A DNA stretch of 39,743 bases. Source: Candidatus Multivorans thiocomprendens (GTDB lineage: Bacteria; Acidobacteriota; Thermoanaerobaculia; Multivoradales; Multivoraceae). The DNA lies in contig JAPVWO010000056.1 of the NCBI GenBank assembly GCA_027493375.1, forward strand, positions 1-39,743, in the 5' to 3' direction. The translations under genes and the position numbers were made by a program. Below the pieces are notes generated by a model. The model ran no database searches. It was not told the origin of the DNA and worked only from the letters and a program-made list of their open reading frames with translations. Each line of letters starts with the position of its first letter. Position 1 is the first letter of the stretch. This document shows, piece by piece, positions 38,964 through 39,743 of the stretch.

Positions 38964-39743
38964 TACTCGTCGCTGTCTTCGAAGTACCGTGCGACGGCGC
39001 CGTTTGCGGCGAGTTCGTTGGCGGCGTAGCGGGTCGCGGTTCTCTCGTCGGTCCACCTGCCGGCCTGCATGAGTTCGGCGGTCGAGGCTCCCCTGGCAAC
39101 GAGTGACTGGGCGCTGCCGACACGGAGCGAGTGCCCGCTCATCCTGCCCTCGATCCCCGCGGCCCGCGCGCGGCGCCGGATGACCCTGGGGACGGTGCTC
39201 TCGCTCAGCGCCGTCGCTCTGGCACGGGTTCCGTCCCTGGAGATGGCGCGGAACAGCGGTCCGGAAGAGACGCCCGAAGCTTCTCGCCAGGCGCCGATGG
39301 CGGCCATCGTCGTGCGACAGACGTAGAGCGTCTTGCCCTCTCCCTCCTGGTCCGTCTTGCTCCGGCGCAGCCTGAGACTGCCACTCCCGTCCTCTCCTTC
39401 CTCCAGGTGCTCCACCTCGACGGCGGCGAGTTCGCTGATCCTCAGAAAGGCGTCGCTACCGAGGCGCAGCAGCGCGGCGTCGCGCAGGCCGAGCAACGTG
39501 CCCTCTGCCGCCGCGAGGCGGGCGACCGCGTCGACGTCTTTCCGTCTCAGGCCGTCGACCTGACCGCGCCCTCGCTCGGCGTGTTGCCTCTTCAGGGCGC
39601 GGAGAGTGCGGGCCGTCAGTGGTCCGCGCGGGTCGTCCGCGTCAGCGAAACGCGCGGCGGCGCCGATCGCTGCGTGAATCAGTGACAGCGACGCCGGGGC
39701 GAGTCCCCGTTCGGCCTCTTCCTTGAGGAACGCGGCAACGATC
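38963..39743 (-). CDS. tyrosine recombinase (integrase/Xer family), 5' end beyond the window
   Basis: The minus frame is open from the right edge to a stop at 38963, 259 visible residues of about 300. Residues 1-65 form the SAM-like core-binding domain (FLKEEAERGLAPASL, the AIGAAARF helix, RTLRALKRQHAERGRGQVDG). The catalytic domain has Arg101 (LRISEL), Lys129 (SKTDQEG), His204-Ser-Leu-Arg207 (GHSLRVG), Trp230 (AGRWTDE) and the nucleophile Tyr239 (TATRYAA). All five to six active residues are present, so it looks functional. It could be a phage or element integrase, or a Xer-like resolvase. Only a later TTG can serve as a start inside the window, but the coding pattern runs further upstream. 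Confidence 0.9.
   Translation of the reverse strand, partial: IVAAFLKEEAERGLAPASLSLIHAAIGAAARFADADDPRGPLTARTLRALKRQHAERGRGQVDGLRRKDVDAVARLAAAEGTLLGLRDAALLRLGSDAFLRISELAAVEVEHLEEGEDGSGSLRLRRSKTDQEGEGKTLYVCRTTMAAIGAWREASGVSSGPLFRAISRDGTRARATALSESTVPRVIRRRARAAGIEGRMSGHSLRVGSAQSLVARGASTAELMQAGRWTDERTATRYAANELAANGAVARYFEDSDE

Overview
The window is gene-dense, very GC-rich chromosomal DNA from a Gram-negative (diderm) bacterium. Outer-membrane functions are present (BamD lipoprotein, TonB/ExbB/ExbD, a heptosyltransferase, RseP, a lytic transglycosylase), and so is TatA. The doubled ExbD, the TonB-plus-TPR gene pairs and the truA-cdsA-dxr-rseP order would suit an Acidobacteriota lineage (Thermoanaerobaculia-like). 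That placement is inference from gene style; no marker such as 16S rRNA is present. Most genes are housekeeping. They are packed with 4-base ATGA/GTGA/TTGA overlaps and with divergent pairs whose start codons nearly or actually overlap.

Left part (1-10.7 kb): a selA gene runs off the left edge (selenocysteine synthesis) and faces a secreted TPR protein. Next come a tldE-tldD protease pair on the minus strand, an acyl-CoA carboxylase beta subunit, purE with a tiny lysine/arginine-rich ORF and rpiB, folC on the minus strand, then yebC-ruvC.

Centre (10.7-16.4 kb): an envelope energy-transduction operon, exbB-exbD-exbD-tonB-TPR, followed by a second tonB and a decayed TPR gene. The tonB-TPR unit has been duplicated in tandem. 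One TPR reading frame is a fusion of two secreted TPR proteins joined in frame through a copy of a dispersed palindromic repeat. The last TPR copy is a pseudogene in three frames, and the facing gatB gene has lost most of its C-terminal tail region and is frameshifted.

16.4-20 kb: gatB (-), a PgeF/YlmD-type oxidoreductase (+), a small unknown protein (-), an APH-fold sugar kinase (+) and tatA (+). 20-29.3 kb: a long minus-strand run, GT87-like glycosyltransferase - truA - cdsA - dxr - rseP - PASTA protein - rpe - bamD - fis-like - lytic transglycosylase, serving isoprenoid, phospholipid and envelope biogenesis. 29.4-35.7 kb (+): a GT2 synthase, a GNAT acetyltransferase, a TPR protein, glmU and a PcrA/UvrD helicase. 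35.7-36.1 kb: four minus-strand tRNA genes (Pro, Arg-TCT, His, Arg-CCG). 36.2-38.9 kb (+): heptosyltransferase, a small membrane protein, a NUDIX hydrolase and a HAD hydrolase. The right end holds a tyrosine recombinase cut by the edge.

The least ordinary signals are a family of four ~70-bp double-hairpin repeats (one inside a coding region), the tonB-TPR duplication with decay, the damaged gatB, a long inverted repeat between two divergent glycosyltransferase genes, and a recurring extended -10 motif (TGCTAxxAT). No CRISPR array, complete mobile element or clear defence system was seen.
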